Source: an uncultured Streptococcus sp.
GTDB taxonomy: Bacteria; Bacillota; Bacilli; Lactobacillales; Streptococcaceae
Length of the DNA stretch: 23,367 nucleotides
NCBI GenBank assembly: GCA_900755085.1
Contig: CAAEFF010000132.1
Location: 1-23,367, forward strand
Direction: 5' to 3'
The notes beneath the pieces are model-generated. The model worked only from the letters and a program-made list of their open reading frames with translations. It searched no databases and was not told where the DNA came from. The translations under genes were made by a program, and so were the position numbers. How positions within the stretch are numbered: position 1 is the first letter of the stretch; each line of letters begins with the position of its first letter. Positions 1-8,597 of the stretch are shown here, in pieces.

Positions 1-25
1 TAAAAAAATATAAAAAGGAGTTTGT

Positions 26-1087
26 ATGAAAAAAGAAAGAATTGCCCTGGTTTTTGGAACCTTTGCGCCTCTTCATCAAGGGCATATTGACCTGATCCAG
101 CGGGCCAAGCGTCAGTGTGATCGCGTTCGTGTCATCGTATCTGGTTATGAAGGGGACCGTGGCGAAGAAGTGGGCTTGACTTTACAAAAACGCTTCCGTT
201 ATATCCGCGAAGCCTTCTCAAATGATGAATTGACCCAAGTCTATAAGCTAGATGAGACAGAACTTCCTCGTTATCCCTTGGGGTGGGAGCCTTGGTTACA
301 AATAGCCCTAGGAACTATCCAGTATCAAACAGAGACGGAAGAGTTGATCTTTTATGTAGGGGAGAAAGCCTACAAGGAAGAGTTGGAAGCTAGAGGGTTT
401 GAAGTTCACTTAGAAGAGCGTCGCTTCGGGATCTCTGCTACCATGATCCGGGAAAATCCAAGCAAATATTGGAAATACATCGCTCAGCCCTTCCGTCGCC
501 AGTTCACGAAAAAAGTTTTGATCATGGGGAGCGCCAGTAACGGTAAAACAACCCTTGCAAAGGACTTGGCTCGCTTTTACGATGCACCTGTTAGTCTTGA
601 ATATGCCCGTGAATACCAGATCAAGAACAATGTGCGAGATGATGAGCTCACGCCAAAAGATTACTATTACCTACTCTTAGGACAGTATGATCAAACCTCT
701 AAGCTCATCGATAGTAGTGCCAATCGAGGCCTTGTCATCGCAGATACCAATTCCCTGGTAACCAAGGGTTATTACGATTACTACATGGAGGTCGAAGGCC
801 AAGATACCAGCATGACCGATACCTTCGACAACCTCTTTGTCAGTATTCTCTCCAAAGAAAAATGGGATTTGATCCTCTTTGTCCAGCCGATCGGCTCTTA
901 TGTCAATGATGGTTTTCGGGACATGACCATGGCAGATGAAGAGACCCGCACCAGCTTTTCAAATTACCTAGACCAATTGCGTCAGCAATACCTAGGAAAC
1001 ATTCCGACTACTTTCCTCGCATCAGACTACCTAGGCAACTATGAAGAAGCCAAGAAGGTTATTGATGCCATCTACCAAGCCGACTAA
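26..1087 (+). CDS. nadR: NadR: NMN adenylyltransferase / ribosylnicotinamide kinase
   Basis: Bifunctional cytosolic NAD salvage enzyme of 353 residues. The N-terminal nucleotidyltransferase domain carries GTFAPLHQGH (11-20, the HxGH motif) and ISATMIR (136-142, ISxTxxR-type), for adenylation of nicotinamide mononucleotide. From about residue 163 a P-loop kinase domain follows, with Walker A GSASNGKTT (168-176), which in this family phosphorylates nicotinamide riboside. The E. coli-type N-terminal DNA-binding domain is absent, as in other Gram-positive NadR. Start ATG 26 has AAGGAG 6 nt upstream. The pnuC start lies 10 bases after its stop, which fits uptake of nicotinamide riboside coupled to its phosphorylation. 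The promoter lies before the window. Confidence 0.95.
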   Translation: MKKERIALVFGTFAPLHQGHIDLIQRAKRQCDRVRVIVSGYEGDRGEEVGLTLQKRFRYIREAFSNDELTQVYKLDETELPRYPLGWEPWLQIALGTIQYQTETEELIFYVGEKAYKEELEARGFEVHLEERRFGISATMIRENPSKYWKYIAQPFRRQFTKKVLIMGSASNGKTTLAKDLARFYDAPVSLEYAREYQIKNNVRDDELTPKDYYYLLLGQYDQTSKLIDSSANRGLVIADTNSLVTKGYYDYYMEVEGQDTSMTDTFDNLFVSILSKEKWDLILFVQPIGSYVNDGFRDMTMADEETRTSFSNYLDQLRQQYLGNIPTTFLASDYLGNYEEAKKVIDAIYQAD

Positions 1088-1097
1088 GGAGCAGCTT

Positions 1098-1880
1098 ATG
1101 AAAAACCTATCTGAAAAATTTGCAACTTTTAGCCAAGACTTTAAAAATGTTCACCGAGAAGCGAAAAAGCAAGGCTTTGTCAATATTATGAAACTCCTAT
1201 GGAAGGACCTTTTTGTAGGACGTACAGCCTTTCAATGGATCTATCTCCTGCTTCTTTCCAGCGTTCCCTTCTTCTTAGAATGGACCAATCGTACAGGACA
1301 GCATGATTGGCTGGGACTGTTTGCCTCTTGGACAGGCATTGTCTGTGTTATTCTGGTTGCTGAAGGACGTGCTAGTAACTACCTCTTTGGAGCAGTAAAT
1401 TCAGCCATCTACCTCGTTTTAGCCCTCAATAAAAACTTCTATGGGGAAGTTTTGACAACTCTTTATTTCTTCATCATGCAACCGATCGGTCTCTATGTCT
1501 GGCTCTCCAATCGGATCAACGATCAAGGTAAGGTCGAAGAATCCCACTTTGAAGCCAAGAAATTGAACTTAATCGAGTGGATGCGCTACTTGGCCTTGTG
1601 TGCTTTGATTTGGATCGGTATGGGCTTCGCGTATCAGAGCATCCATAGCGCTCGCCCTTTCCGTGATAGCATTACTGATGCGACCAATGGGGTCGGTCAG
1701 CTCCTCATGACCCGCCTTTACCGGGAGCAATGGATCTTCTGGATTGCGACTAACGTCTTTAGTATCTATCTCTGGTGGGATCAGAGTGTTCACATTCAAG
1801 GGATGTACTGGGTCTACACGCTCAATAGTTTAGTGGGCTGGTACCAATGGACCAAAGCCCTCAAGAAGGAGGTGGCTTAG
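1098..1880 (+). CDS. pnuC: PnuC nicotinamide riboside transporter
   Basis: Integral membrane protein of 260 residues with about seven hydrophobic segments and the PnuC pattern: WTGIVCVILVAEGR near 78-91, GAVNSAIY near 98-105, and a Trp-rich C-terminal half ending VGWYQWTKALK. The family passes nicotinamide riboside through the membrane by facilitated diffusion, and NadR traps it by phosphorylation. I chose ATG 1098 because AAGGA (1086-1090) is correctly spaced. The upstream in-frame ATG 1041 lies inside nadR and would add 19 non-family residues. The gene ends directly against the next start codon, so the three genes are one transcription unit. Confidence 0.93.
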   Translation: MKNLSEKFATFSQDFKNVHREAKKQGFVNIMKLLWKDLFVGRTAFQWIYLLLLSSVPFFLEWTNRTGQHDWLGLFASWTGIVCVILVAEGRASNYLFGAVNSAIYLVLALNKNFYGEVLTTLYFFIMQPIGLYVWLSNRINDQGKVEESHFEAKKLNLIEWMRYLALCALIWIGMGFAYQSIHSARPFRDSITDATNGVGQLLMTRLYREQWIFWIATNVFSIYLWWDQSVHIQGMYWVYTLNSLVGWYQWTKALKKEVA

Positions 1881-2657
1881 ATGGCAAGTCTCTCGATTCC
1901 AGCAGGAATGACAGAGAAAGAGTATTTTGAGACGGTCGCTAGTGAAGCAGACTTTCTCAAGTGGTACAAGGAGCAAGACCTGCCGGCTTATGAAACCCCA
2001 AGTGTCACAGCGGACATGGTAGCCTACTGTTTTGTCGAAGGCCAGCTCAAGCTCTTAGCCATTCGCCGCAAGGCCCACCCTTATCAACACCGCCTTGCCT
2101 TGGTTGGGGGCTTTGTCAATAAGGAGGAGGATGCGACCCATGCCTGCATCCGAGAAGTCAAAGAAGAAGTCGGGCTCGATCTTCCAGTTAATAAGGTGGA
2201 GCAGCTCATGACAGTTTCCACCCCTGGGCGGGATCCCAGAGGTTGGGTCATTACCATCGCTCATCTGGTCTATCTGCCAGCAGAAGCAGTAAACATGGTC
2301 CAAGCAGGAGACGATGCCAAGGAAGTCGTTTTTCTGGATGTCGATTTTAAAAAGTCCCAGTGTTTGCTGGAAGGGAATCCGCTAGCTGCTTCTGATTTTG
2401 CCTTTGACCACTATCAAATCATTCAAGAATCCATCAAGCGGATCCAAGGGCGTTTGGACTGGAATCCAACCTTCCTCTATCTGTTAGAGGAGCCTTTCAC
2501 CGTTTATGAAGCAACCGAATTGGTCAATCTGATCAATCCTGGACGTCCTATCGTTAGCAATAACTTCCTCGTGAAATTCGGAGAATTCGTAGAAGAAGTC
2601 GGCGTAAAGCGCGTGCCCAAGAAAAAACCACGCAAGACCTATCGCTTAAAACAGTAG
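1881..2657 (+). CDS. Nudix hydrolase with C-terminal winged-helix (NrtR-like)
   Basis: Protein of 258 residues. A Nudix domain has a complete Nudix box G77-x5-E83-x7-R91-E-V-K-E-E-V-G-L99, so hydrolysis of a nucleoside diphosphate derivative (ADP-ribose is typical) is plausible. The C-terminal 55 residues (about 205-258) resemble the winged-helix domain of NrtR-type regulators of NAD metabolism, ending in a basic KKKPRKTYRLK segment. The start ATG abuts the pnuC stop and has GGAGG at 1867-1872. Context (nadR-pnuC) supports a role in NAD turnover, or in sensing ADP-ribose to control the operon. Whether it binds DNA, acts as an enzyme, or both cannot be decided from sequence. Confidence 0.85.
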   Translation: MASLSIPAGMTEKEYFETVASEADFLKWYKEQDLPAYETPSVTADMVAYCFVEGQLKLLAIRRKAHPYQHRLALVGGFVNKEEDATHACIREVKEEVGLDLPVNKVEQLMTVSTPGRDPRGWVITIAHLVYLPAEAVNMVQAGDDAKEVVFLDVDFKKSQCLLEGNPLAASDFAFDHYQIIQESIKRIQGRLDWNPTFLYLLEEPFTVYEATELVNLINPGRPIVSNNFLVKFGEFVEEVGVKRVPKKKPRKTYRLKQ

Positions 2658-2679
2658 ATTGAGCGGGGTTCATTCCGGA

Positions 2680-2718
2680 AATCTCTCCAGTTACTATTAG
2701 TAGCTGGAGGGATTTTTT
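2680..2718 (+). terminator. Rho-independent terminator of the nad operon
   Basis: Arm AATCTCTCCAG (2680-2690) pairs with CTGGAGGGATT (2704-2714), with one G-T pair, across a loop at 2691-2703. It runs straight into a T-tract. It lies 22 bases after the Nudix gene stop. Confidence 0.9.
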
Positions 2719-2740
2719 GTTTTATCAAAAAATATTTAAA

Positions 2741-2785
2741 AAAATGTCAAAAATAGTTGACATTTTATGTTCGAAATACTATACT
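2741..2785 (+). promoter_or_regulatory. Promoter of the Xre operon with perfect 10-bp inverted-repeat operator
   Basis: -35 TTGACA (2757-2762), 17-base spacer and -10 TATACT (2780-2785) form a near-consensus promoter. A perfect inverted repeat AAAATGTCAA (2741-2750) / TTGACATTTT (2757-2766), separated by 6 bases, contains the -35 box in its right arm. A dimeric repressor bound here would block RNA polymerase. The Xre protein encoded immediately downstream is the obvious candidate (inference). Confidence 0.75.
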
Positions 2786-2825
2786 ATAGTCAAATATATG
2801 CGACATTAATTTAATAGGAGGAAAC

Positions 2826-3020
2826 ATGAACCGTGTGAAAGAATTCCGCAAGGAATTGGGCATGTCTCAACTCGAACTTGCCAAGGATATCGGTGTCTCT
2901 AGGCAAACCATCAACATGATTGAAAACGACAAGTACAATCCTACTCTAGAACTCTGTCTCAATCTCGCTCGTAGTCTTCAAACAGATCTCAACAGTCTCT
3001 TTTGGGAAGATGGTTTTTAA
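2826..3020 (+). CDS. Small Xre-family helix-turn-helix regulator
   Basis: Protein of 64 residues that is essentially one HTH_3 domain: MSQLELAKDIGVSRQTINMIEN spans the two DNA-reading helices (13-34), followed by a short helical tail LCLNLARSLQTDLNSLFW. This size and the LFW end are typical of the small YozG/Xre regulators placed before membrane-protein genes in Firmicutes. AGGAGG at 2816-2821 supports the start. The promoter carries a perfect palindrome at the -35 box, so autorepression is likely. It is followed within 20 bases by a membrane protein gene, suggesting one operon. The signal it answers is unknown. Confidence 0.9.
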   Translation: MNRVKEFRKELGMSQLELAKDIGVSRQTINMIENDKYNPTLELCLNLARSLQTDLNSLFWEDGF

Positions 3021-3039
3021 CAAGAAGGAGAAAGAAATA

Positions 3040-3582
3040 ATGAAAAAAGAAACTCTCACTGAAAAACTTATGAAACGGACCTATGGCATTTCAGGACCAC
3101 TTGATGAACACAAACAACGCGAGGCTGACCGCATTGGAAATAAAATCTTTATGGTTCTCTTTTACCTCATGATTTTTGGAAATCTCATTCCCTTTGTCCT
3201 TGCTTATAAATATCCCCAAATCGTCGCATTTGGATATCCAATCATCATTTTTCTGGTTTCTATGGTTTGTGCTATCTATGTCAGCATTCAAACTAAAAAA
3301 ACAGGTATTACTGCTATCGACCCTGATATGCTGAGCCAGAAAGAACAAAAACAATTGCGCTACCCTGGTCTTAAAGCTGGTCTAGTCTATGGAGTTTTTA
3401 TGTTCTTTGGCATGCCACTTCTCAATGTCTTAACGGATGATGGCAAGAACTATTTCAACTCTCTTTTCAATCTAGGTCATTTCACATCAATTCTTTTCGC
3501 AGCCTTCTTTTTCGGATTAATGATGCAACTTGTCGTCTGGCTTCGCATTCGAAAAGCCAAAAAAGATCAGGACGACGATTAG
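3040..3582 (+). CDS. Four-helix membrane protein, probably DUF3278 family
   Basis: Protein of 180 residues with a charged cytoplasmic start (KETLTEKLMKRTYGISGPLDEHK) and four hydrophobic segments at about 45-64, 70-90, 120-138 and 148-170, ending in a charged tail RIRKAKKDQDDD. The arrangement and N-terminus match streptococcal DUF3278 proteins as I remember them; the function of that family is not known to me. I chose ATG 3040 over an in-frame ATG at 3010 because AAGGAG (3025-3030) is properly placed, and 3010 lies inside the Xre gene. Its partner Xre gene directly upstream points to a regulator/membrane-target pair. Confidence 0.8.
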   Translation: MKKETLTEKLMKRTYGISGPLDEHKQREADRIGNKIFMVLFYLMIFGNLIPFVLAYKYPQIVAFGYPIIIFLVSMVCAIYVSIQTKKTGITAIDPDMLSQKEQKQLRYPGLKAGLVYGVFMFFGMPLLNVLTDDGKNYFNSLFNLGHFTSILFAAFFFGLMMQLVVWLRIRKAKKDQDDD

Positions 3583-3592
3583 GAGGAAACTT

Positions 3593-3928
3593 ATGAAATC
3601 ATTACAAACTTTAATTCTCAGTCATATTTTGGTCAGCATCTTTGTTACCTTTTTCCTAGTTTATGGTCAAGTTACGCGTCCTTTTCTGATCATCTTCCTT
3701 TTAGTTCTTCCAGTCTTGAATAAGGGACAAAGGTTTCAGAAAATCACATCAAAAAAAATACGCCTCTTAAACGCATCTCTCTGCTTTATCCTCGTATCTC
3801 TATCACAACTAATTACGAATTATATGGATTGGAGATATCTCCTATTTCTAACCATCTGTATTATTTTTACTCTCATTTATATCTATACTCTCTATCAACT
3901 CTTTAAAGAAGACAAACAATGTTTTTAA
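3593..3928 (+). CDS. Small hydrophobic membrane protein of unknown function
   Basis: Protein of 111 residues with about four transmembrane segments (8-24, 30-44, 60-76, 82-103) and short basic loops. I do not recognise a family. The start ATG 3593 has AGGAGG (3581-3586) overlapping the stop of the preceding gene. The longer reading from ATG 3530 would lie wholly inside that gene and is rejected. Tight spacing makes it the third gene of the Xre operon. No clear terminator follows. Confidence 0.75.
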   Translation: MKSLQTLILSHILVSIFVTFFLVYGQVTRPFLIIFLLVLPVLNKGQRFQKITSKKIRLLNASLCFILVSLSQLITNYMDWRYLLFLTICIIFTLIYIYTLYQLFKEDKQCF

Positions 3929-4133
3929 TAGGTCACTACCATGAAAAAAGAAAACAGGACAACTGAATTATTTTGAATTTTCTTTCAGGAACCACGAAGG
4001 TTATTAATATGATTCTTCTTAGCACTATACAGTGATAGGGAAATTCTAATTATCTAGAATTATAGTCTTGACGTAAACCACTTGTTTGATGAGTGGTTAT
4101 GATTGATTTTCAATACTCAGCTCTGGTGCAAAG
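3929..4133. other. Intergenic stretch with two small inverted repeats
   Basis: No gene is visible. Two modest inverted repeats are present: AATTCTA (4042-4048) / TAGAATT (4055-4061) and AACCACT / AGTGGTT around 4076-4098. Neither has a T-tract, so neither is a convincing terminator. An 11-codon reading from ATG 3941 lacks a ribosome binding site. Confidence 0.4.
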
Positions 4134-4142
4134 TGGTATAAT
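4134..4142 (+). promoter_or_regulatory. Extended -10 promoter of the DUF1275 gene
   Basis: TGG-TATAAT (4134-4142) is an extended -10 element 31 bases before the start codon. The -35 region is weak, as expected for extended -10 promoters, which are common in streptococci. Confidence 0.65.
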
Positions 4143-4173
4143 AAAAATAATTGAAATCAAAAGGGATAAGACT

Positions 4174-4860
4174 ATGGAAGAAAAAATTATCTTACCACAA
4201 AATACGCGACTGATGGGGGCTCTGCTTGGTTTTATCGGAGGGGGCCTTGATGTTTTTTGCCACATGCACTACCGGAGTTTGGTTGCAACACAAACAGGGA
4301 ATCTCTTGCTTCTCATTGCCGATTGGCACGATCCCAATATGACCAATACCATCATGCGTTTTTCGTCTATCTTCTTTTTCTCGATCGGCTTTCTTGTGGC
4401 CTTGCATATCAAGGAATATCGCAAAACAGCCTTTTGGCGAACCAAGATGCTCATCCCCTTATTTGTTGTCACTTTGTTGATTCCTCTGGTATCTTGGATG
4501 CCACCTTTTGAGGTTCCCTTTATTGCCTTTGGGACGGGAATGATGATGCTGACCTTTACCGGTACCCTGATTGAAAATCACCCCTATGTGATTTTCATGA
4601 CGTCAGGAAATTACCGCAAGATGTTGACGGCATTGTATCGTATGGCCCGAGGGAAAGGAGATCTGGTAGAATACCGTCGCCAGGCCATGAACTATGGGAT
4701 TGTTGTTGGAAGCTTTGTTGCGGGAGCTATTAGCGTAGCCATCCTCATGCATTTCATTCACCAATGGTCCATCTGGCTGATCACAGCCAACCTCTTTTTG
4801 ATCATGACCTACTATACAGCAAGAGTCAAACAACTCGGCCTACAGACAGATAATCTATAA
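4174..4860 (+). CDS. DUF1275 (YoaK-like) membrane protein
   Basis: Protein of 228 residues with about six hydrophobic segments. It has the DUF1275 hallmarks: GFIGGGLDVFCHMHYRS near 19-35, TQTGNLLLL near 39-47, and a second half with FMTSGNYRKML near 141-151. The family is often annotated as YoaK; its transport or other role is not established. I chose ATG 4174 (AAGGGA at 4161-4166) because the extended -10 box lies between it and the upstream in-frame ATG 4093, which also adds residues unlike the family. It appears monocistronic. Confidence 0.88.
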   Translation: MEEKIILPQNTRLMGALLGFIGGGLDVFCHMHYRSLVATQTGNLLLLIADWHDPNMTNTIMRFSSIFFFSIGFLVALHIKEYRKTAFWRTKMLIPLFVVTLLIPLVSWMPPFEVPFIAFGTGMMMLTFTGTLIENHPYVIFMTSGNYRKMLTALYRMARGKGDLVEYRRQAMNYGIVVGSFVAGAISVAILMHFIHQWSIWLITANLFLIMTYYTARVKQLGLQTDNL

Positions 4861-4882
4861 TAGGACCTCACATGAGGTCCTA
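4861..4882 (+). terminator. Palindromic hairpin after the DUF1275 gene
   Basis: TAGGACCTCA (4861-4870) and TGAGGTCCTA (4873-4882) form a perfect 10-bp inverted repeat starting just after the stop codon. The following sequence is only mildly T-rich, so termination strength is uncertain. A near copy lies at 5193-5214. Confidence 0.55.
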
Positions 4883-4978
4883 TATAGATTGTAGACAAAT
4901 TGTTTTTAATATTAAGCAATCTAGGTGATGCAAAAAATTAAACTGATATATACTATTAGGATTGTTCAAATATACACT

Positions 4979-5166
4979 GAAACTTTCCGCCGTGATAAAA
5001 GTGTCTGAAACACAATTGTTTCAGACACTCGGGAGTTTTGAGAGTAAAACAGTTTGGGAAACTGTTTTAGCCTGAGCCCAGAAATTAAAGAGCGAAGAGG
5101 CTCAAAACTAAGTCATGGAACTTCTTCGAAGTTCGCTGACGTCCGTACTCACCTAAGGAAAGTTTC
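4979..5166. repeat. Structured element with 10-bp terminal inverted repeats
   Basis: Ends GAAACTTTCC (4979-4988) and GGAAAGTTTC (5157-5166) are perfectly complementary. Inside are further perfect stems: 5000-5011 with 5018-5029 (12 bp), 5035-5042 with 5101-5108 (8 bp) enclosing 5045-5055 with 5059-5069 (11 bp, GGG loop), and 5118-5124 with 5128-5134 (7 bp, TTC loop). Together they fold as a multi-branched junction closed by the terminal repeats. No open reading frame fits. It could be a MITE-like intergenic repeat or a structured RNA; a possible -10 TATACT lies at 4949-4954. The pairing is seen directly; the function is not known. Confidence 0.6.
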
Positions 5167-5192
5167 TAAGATGACTTTGTCATAATTCTAAA

Positions 5193-5219
5193 CAGGACCT
5201 CATGTGAGGTCCTGCTTTT
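5193..5219. terminator. Bidirectional terminator facing dusB
   Basis: CAGGACCTCA (5193-5202) / TGAGGTCCTG (5205-5214) is a perfect inverted repeat, followed on the plus strand by CTTTTATTATTT. On the minus strand, where dusB ends at 5227, the tract after it reads TTTAGAATT. It probably ends transcription from both sides. Confidence 0.65.
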
Positions 5220-5226
5220 ATTATTT

Positions 5227-6204
5227 CTATGCATTTAATTGTAAGAGTTCTTCAATTTCAGCGAGGGTGCTGGCTTGGGAGATGGCTCCACGGAGTTTGG
5301 CTGCACCTGAGGTACCACGGAGGTAGTGAGGAGCAAGGCCACGGAATTCACGAACAGCAATGTGCTCACCTTTGAGATCAATCAAGCGTTTCAAATGTTC
5401 GTAGGCAATTTTCATTTTGTCTTCGAAGGTTAAATCAGGCAGGATTTCTCCTGTTTCAAAGTAATGATTGATTTGATTGAAGAGATAAGGATTCCCCATA
5501 GCGGCACGACCAATCATGACTGCATCGGCACCAACTTCTTCGATGCGTTGCTTCGCGTCTTGAACCGTCCGGATATCTCCATTAGCAATGAATGGAATCT
5601 TGGTTAGAGCTTGGGCAACCTTGTGAAGGGTCTCAAGGTCCGCATGACCCGTATACATTTGCTCCCGGGTCCGTCCATGCATAGCAAGGGCAGAGACACC
5701 AGCAGCCTCAGCAGCGAGGGCATTCTCCACGGCTAGAGAAGGGTCGGACCAACCTGTCCGCATTTTGACAGTGAGGGGGATATCAAGGACAGACTGAACC
5801 TTGTTGATGATAGAGTAGATCTTGTCTGGATCCTTGAGCCACATAGCCCCGGCTTCGTTTTTGACGATTTTATTAACTGGGCAGCCCATATTGATATCGA
5901 CGATATCGGTTTTGGTATGTTCTTGGATGAATTCTGCTGCGCGTGCGAGGCTGTCCTCGTCGCTTCCGAAAAGTTGGATCGATACAGGATTTTCGCCTTC
6001 ATCGATGTGAAGCATATGAAGAGTCTTTTCATTGTTGTACTGGATGCCCTTGTCAGAGACCATTTCCATGACAACAAGCCCTGCCCCCAGTTCTTTTGCA
6101 ATGGTCCGGAAGGCTGAATTGGTGACGCCAGCCATGGGGGCCAAGACAGTACGGTTAGGGATTTCGACATCCCCAATCATAAATGGTGTATTAAGATTTG
6201 TCAC
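5227..6204 (-). CDS. dusB: DusB tRNA-dihydrouridine synthase
   Basis: FMN-dependent reductase of 325 residues that reduces uridine to dihydrouridine in tRNA. Visible family features: N-terminal LAPMAGVTNSAFR (21-33), INMGCPVNKI with the catalytic Cys108, VKMRTGW (146-152), ANGDI (207-211) and IGRAAMGNP (231-239) for FMN phosphate binding. I chose a GTG start at 6204: on the minus strand GGAGG precedes it by 9 bases, and the protein then has the usual length and N-terminus TNLNTPFMIGDVEIPN. The longer reading to 6276 lies inside hslO. The 14-base overlap with hslO suggests translational coupling. Confidence 0.92.
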   Translation of the reverse strand: MTNLNTPFMIGDVEIPNRTVLAPMAGVTNSAFRTIAKELGAGLVVMEMVSDKGIQYNNEKTLHMLHIDEGENPVSIQLFGSDEDSLARAAEFIQEHTKTDIVDINMGCPVNKIVKNEAGAMWLKDPDKIYSIINKVQSVLDIPLTVKMRTGWSDPSLAVENALAAEAAGVSALAMHGRTREQMYTGHADLETLHKVAQALTKIPFIANGDIRTVQDAKQRIEEVGADAVMIGRAAMGNPYLFNQINHYFETGEILPDLTFEDKMKIAYEHLKRLIDLKGEHIAVREFRGLAPHYLRGTSGAAKLRGAISQASTLAEIEELLQLNA

Positions 6205-7063
6205 GAATGAGTTCCTCCAAGTCCTTTTCGTCAAAGTGGTAGTGGGTTTGGCAGAATTGGCAGGTAATCTCTGCACCGTGATCTTCGTTTTTCATCTCTT
6301 CTAGATCACTAGCTGGCAGACTCGCTAAAGCGTTCAAGAAACGCTCACGGCTACAGTCGCACTGGAAGCGAAGTTCTTCTTCAGAGAGGCGTTTGAACGG
6401 TTCATCCCCATAGATAGCAGCAAGAAGAGCTTCAATATGGTCTTCCGATTCCAGAAGTGTTGAGATGGCAGGCATTTCCTGGATCCGTTTTTCAAAGCGG
6501 GCGATTTCTTCTTCCTTGGCATTTGGCAAGACCTGAAGCAAGAAACCACCAGCCACCTTGACCTTGTCTTCGTCATCCAACAGAACATTAAGTCCAACTG
6601 CTGAAGGGGTTTGTTGGCTTTCCGTCAGATAAAAGGCCAGGTCTTCACCGATTTCACCGGTGACAAGAGGGGTCATAGAGTTATAAGGATTTCCAGTGCC
6701 ATAGTCAGTGATGACTAGAAATTCTCCGTTTCCGACAAATGGCCCAACTAAGACTTCACCTGTCGCAGTCTTCTTGATATCCACTCCAGGATTTTGCACA
6801 TAACCTTTGACATTTCCAGAGGTATCCGCAACGCTAATAATGGCTCCAAGTGAGCTTGTTCCAAGGATCTTGACCGTAATTTTGGTATCTCCTTTTTCAT
6901 TTGCCGCCAAGATTTGACTAGCGATGAGGGTACGGCCGAGCGCGACCGTGGAACTTGCTTGCGTTTGATGTTTTTCTTGGGCAGTTCGCACTGTTTCCGT
7001 ACTATCTAGTACGTAAGCACGAAAAGCACCACTTTCTGAGATTGTTTTAATAATTTTATCCAT
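6191..7063 (-). CDS. hslO: Hsp33 redox-regulated chaperone
   Basis: Protein of 290 residues, cytosolic holdase activated by oxidative unfolding. The C-terminal zinc centre is intact: C235-D-C237 and C268-Q-F-C271, the CxC...CxxC pattern that releases zinc on disulfide formation. The N-terminal domain has the family features VALGRTLIASQIL (40-52), GYVQNPGVD and GGFLLQVLPNA (172-182). It is co-transcribed with dusB, a pairing common in streptococci. The region before its start contains TGCTAAAAT on the minus strand, which might be an extended -10 element, but it is very close to the start. Confidence 0.95.
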   Translation of the reverse strand: MDKIIKTISESGAFRAYVLDSTETVRTAQEKHQTQASSTVALGRTLIASQILAANEKGDTKITVKILGTSSLGAIISVADTSGNVKGYVQNPGVDIKKTATGEVLVGPFVGNGEFLVITDYGTGNPYNSMTPLVTGEIGEDLAFYLTESQQTPSAVGLNVLLDDEDKVKVAGGFLLQVLPNAKEEEIARFEKRIQEMPAISTLLESEDHIEALLAAIYGDEPFKRLSEEELRFQCDCSRERFLNALASLPASDLEEMKNEDHGAEITCQFCQTHYHFDEKDLEELIRDKS

Positions 7064-7166
7064 ACCTACTATTTTAGCACAAATCAGCCAAAGTGGGGCT
7101 AGGGAGAATTTTGAAAATCAGGAACGTTGCAAGAGGCAGAGAAAATCTAGGGGAGGCGAGTGAATC

Positions 7167-7195
7167 TTGAAAAAATGCTAAAAATTGCTTATAAT
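7167..7195 (+). promoter_or_regulatory. purA promoter
   Basis: -35 TTGAAA (7167-7172), 17-base spacer and -10 TATAAT (7190-7195). Transcription would begin near 7202, giving a leader of about 85 bases before purA. Confidence 0.8.
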
Positions 7196-7206
7196 AGAGT
7201 GTAAGA

Positions 7207-7269
7207 CAAACTTGCAGGTGAGACTCCTGCCCCTAGTTTGAAGAGAGGCATAGATAGGGAACTATCTAT
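7207..7269 (+). promoter_or_regulatory. Structured purA leader with two hairpins
   Basis: Hairpin one: CAAACT (7207-7212) pairs with AGTTTG (7235-7240), enclosing GCAGG (7214-7218) / CCTGC (7226-7230). Hairpin two: ATAGATAG (7250-7257), tetraloop GGAA, CTATCTAT (7262-7269), ending 17 bases before the start codon. There is no T-tract, so any control would act on translation or mRNA stability. I do not recognise it as a described purine riboswitch. Confidence 0.5.
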
Positions 7270-7286
7270 AGTATAGGAAAAGAATT

Positions 7287-8579
<1,293 letters not shown>

Positions 8580-8597
8580 GCAAATGAAGATAAGAGA

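Noticed and set aside
3941..3976. Eleven-codon open frame MKKENRTTELF
   Set aside because: No ribosome binding site and no context.
4093..4173. N-terminal extension of the DUF1275 protein
   Set aside because: The extended -10 promoter lies inside it and the added residues do not fit the family.
5822..6304. Plus-strand frames over dusB/hslO
   Set aside because: Shadows of the minus-strand genes.
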